A stretch of DNA of 6,518 nucleotides from an uncultured Bacteroidota bacterium (GTDB lineage: Bacteria; Bacteroidota; Bacteroidia; B-17B0; Aurantibacillaceae): assembly GCA_903923915.1 (NCBI GenBank), contig CAIXZI010000495.1, positions 1 through 6,518 of the forward strand, in the 5' to 3' direction. A model generated the notes under the pieces. The model saw only the letters and a list, made by a program, of their open reading frames with translations, searched no databases and was not told the origin of the DNA. Position 1 is the stretch's first letter. Each line of letters starts with the position of its first letter. The translations under genes and the position numbers were made by a program. Of the stretch, positions 5,241 to 6,518 are shown in pieces.

Positions 5241-5261
5241 TTATTTTTTATTGTACACTTG
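5230..5261 (+). promoter_or_regulatory. Candidate promoter of the T9SS cargo gene
   Basis: TTTG at 5230-5233, 20 nt of spacing, and TACACTTG at 5254-5261 (one mismatch to TAnnTTTG) give the Bacteroidota primary-sigma layout. A start near 5267 leaves a leader of about 18 nt before the ATG at 5285. No Shine-Dalgarno sequence is seen. Confidence 0.45.
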
Positions 5262-5284
5262 TTATAGATTAAAATCATTCAAGA

Positions 5285-6133
5285 ATGAGCATCTTTAAAA
5301 AGCGACTTTTATTTTCTCTTTCAATTATAGGGATGATGCATTTTATTTCTTTTTCGCAAACAAATTTAAGTGTTAATTTATCGGCTACTGACGCAAAATG
5401 TAACAGCAACGCAAACGGAAGCGCTACCGTTACAGCAACAGGCGGTGCTGCACCATATACATACAATTGGTTACCTTTTGGTGGCACAAGTGCAACAGCA
5501 AGCAATTTAGTGGCAGGTACTTATAAAGTTTTAGTTACTGATAATAACGGCGTTAGTATTTTAGATTCTATAACCATTAACCAACCACCACCGTTAAGTG
5601 TATATATTGATAGTATTATTGTTCAGCCTTGCTTTAGAGTTACTACAGGCGGTGGGGCCTGTGGTTGTGGTAACACCTTATGGGCTGTTGTTAATGGTGG
5701 AACAGCACCTTATAAATATCATTGGACTCCAAATGGACAAGTCACAGACTCTATTTTTCACGTGTGTTATGTATTGTTTGGCGTTACCGTAACCGATTCA
5801 AACAATTGTACGGCAAGTAATAAATTAAATGTGGTTATTCCTCCAAAAGCGGATGAAAGTGCGGGAATAAATAGCTATGGTAATCTTTCAGAAATGAAAT
5901 TATTTCCTGTTCCTGCCGGCAATCAACTTAATGTAAGTTTAAATGAAGCTGCTCTGCAATCTCATATTGAAATTTATGATATGCTCGGTAAAAAAGTGAT
6001 GGAACAAAAAATAAATGATGGAGCTATGTTAATTACATTGGATATTTCATTAATTACAGAAGGCAATTATTTATTTAGAGTAGTTGGGTCTAACGGGCAA
6101 AAAACGTTGAGGTTTTCAAAAAGCGATAAATAA
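5285..6133 (+). CDS. Secreted protein with two SprB-type repeats and a T9SS C-terminal sorting domain
   Basis: A 282-residue cell-surface or secreted protein. Residues 1-25 look like a signal peptide (basic KKR, hydrophobic core, cleavage probably after FSFSQ). Two SprB-type repeats follow: about 28-90, with the classic ATDAKCNSNANGSA, GGAAPYTYNW and AGTYKVLVTDNNG; and about 105-175, with GGTAPYKYHWTPNGQ and TVTDSNNC. The second is degenerate and holds an extra cysteine-rich insert, GGGACGCGN (122-130). Residues about 205-282 form a Por secretion (type A) sorting domain: KLFPVPAGNQLNV, IEIYDMLGKKV, EGNYLFRVV and a basic end. This domain is exported by the type IX secretion system and normally cleaved. 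The protein is small for a SprB-repeat protein; a gliding or adhesion role is only a guess. ATG 5285 is directly followed by the signal peptide. Confidence 0.92.
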   Translation: MSIFKKRLLFSLSIIGMMHFISFSQTNLSVNLSATDAKCNSNANGSATVTATGGAAPYTYNWLPFGGTSATASNLVAGTYKVLVTDNNGVSILDSITINQPPPLSVYIDSIIVQPCFRVTTGGGACGCGNTLWAVVNGGTAPYKYHWTPNGQVTDSIFHVCYVLFGVTVTDSNNCTASNKLNVVIPPKADESAGINSYGNLSEMKLFPVPAGNQLNVSLNEAALQSHIEIYDMLGKKVMEQKINDGAMLITLDISLITEGNYLFRVVGSNGQKTLRFSKSDK

Positions 6134-6151
6134 TTTTAACTACGTTTATAT

Positions 6152-6502
6152 TTAATTTATCGTACTTTTTTCTAAGCCTTCGTAAAACTGCCTTGTCCAT
6201 TGTCTGTATTTACCAATGGGGCCATCGCCTTTAGCTAATGCCGGGTTATCTATATACACTTTGTTTTGCCAAACATCAAAATCCTGACTAACATCGTGCA
6301 CGTACCCTTTAAAAGCACTTTTAAGAATAATTTTATTTAATAAACTTTTAGGAAATAATTTTAAGAAGAAATTTATTTTTCCTGCATCCTCTATTTTTTT
6401 AACCGACATGCCAATCTTTAAATTTATTTTTCCATCTTCAACCGGACAAGGAAAAACATATTGACGGCATGGAAAATACCCACCCACAGGACAAATATAA
6501 GT
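6152..6502 (-). CDS. Rieske oxygenase-like protein, C-terminal part, partial at the right edge and possibly frameshifted
   Basis: The open frame ends the catalytic domain of a Rieske 2Fe-2S oxygenase similar to 3-ketosteroid 9-alpha-hydroxylase KshA or DAF-36/Neverland. The segment DFDVWQNKVYIDNPALAKGDGPIGKYRQWTRQFY matches their shared C-terminal block (D-x-WenK-x-y..P-x-L..gDgpIg..RrW..qFY). The Rieske cluster motifs and the iron site lie beyond the window. No good start exists: GTG at 6485-6487 is internal to the homology, and TGA at 6503-6505 closes the frame. Another minus frame is open across it, reading FFHTELIF, and one extra C in the CC pair at 6489-6490 would join it as HTELIFVPVGGYFPC. 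The gene is thus broken here or has a sequencing indel. Substrate unknown. It converges with the T9SS cargo gene, stops 18 nt apart. Confidence 0.7.
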   Translation of the reverse strand, partial: TYICPVGGYFPCRQYVFPCPVEDGKINLKIGMSVKKIEDAGKINFFLKLFPKSLLNKIILKSAFKGYVHDVSQDFDVWQNKVYIDNPALAKGDGPIGKYRQWTRQFYEGLEKSTIN

Positions 6503-6518
6503 TCAGTATGGAAAAAAA

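Noticed and set aside
5275..5505. Minus-strand frame across the start of the T9SS cargo gene, and a plus-strand frame inside it at 5598-5792
   Set aside because: Both overlap a gene with signal peptide, repeats and sorting domain in its own frame.
1..6518. CRISPR array or complete insertion sequence
   Set aside because: No regularly spaced repeats and no transposase reading frame with terminal repeats were seen.

Overview
The window looks like a piece of an AT-rich Bacteroidota chromosome. The evidence is a type IX secretion (T9SS) C-terminal sorting domain with SprB-type repeats, Bacteroidota-style promoters (TTTG / TAnnTTTG) in place of Shine-Dalgarno sites, and recombinase sequence of the kind carried by Bacteroidota mobile elements. 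I cannot name a genus. The host genes are ordinary. The interesting stretch is an accessory insertion of about 1.8 kb lying directly behind a tRNA-Cys gene.

Left part (1-1846). The 5' half of a class A penicillin-binding protein gene (minus strand) runs off the left edge. Across a short spacer holding an imperfect inverted repeat lies a plus-strand pair: folB (dihydroneopterin aldolase) and, 2 nt later, a 57-residue cysteine-rich CWC-type protein. A promoter-like sequence and tRNA-Cys(GCA) with an encoded CCA follow. Two bases after the CCA is a strong rho-independent terminator.

Accessory segment (about 1849-3700). On the minus strand, starting inside the tRNA gene, are two out-of-frame pieces of a large serine recombinase. 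The catalytic resolvase domain and the zinc-ribbon middle are missing, so the integrase is dead. Beyond it are a SymE-like toxin gene (minus), an unrecognised 101-residue gene with a GTG start (plus), a roughly 100-nt imperfect inverted repeat that can fold as an RNA, and a 110-residue protein resembling the front of a DnaB/RecA-type ATPase domain but with arginine in place of the Walker A lysine. The simplest reading is a degraded integrated element whose cargo has partly survived.

Right part (3752-6518). An SRPBCC/AHSA1-type protein and a patatin-like phospholipase lie in tandem on the minus strand. Divergent from them is a secreted T9SS cargo protein with SprB repeats, and convergent with that is the C-terminal part of a Rieske oxygenase-like gene that runs to the right edge and may carry a one-base frameshift. 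No complete known defence system is visible. The best candidates for new biology are the symE locus with its possible antisense promoter, the hairpin at 3102-3201, and the Walker A-altered ATPase-like protein.
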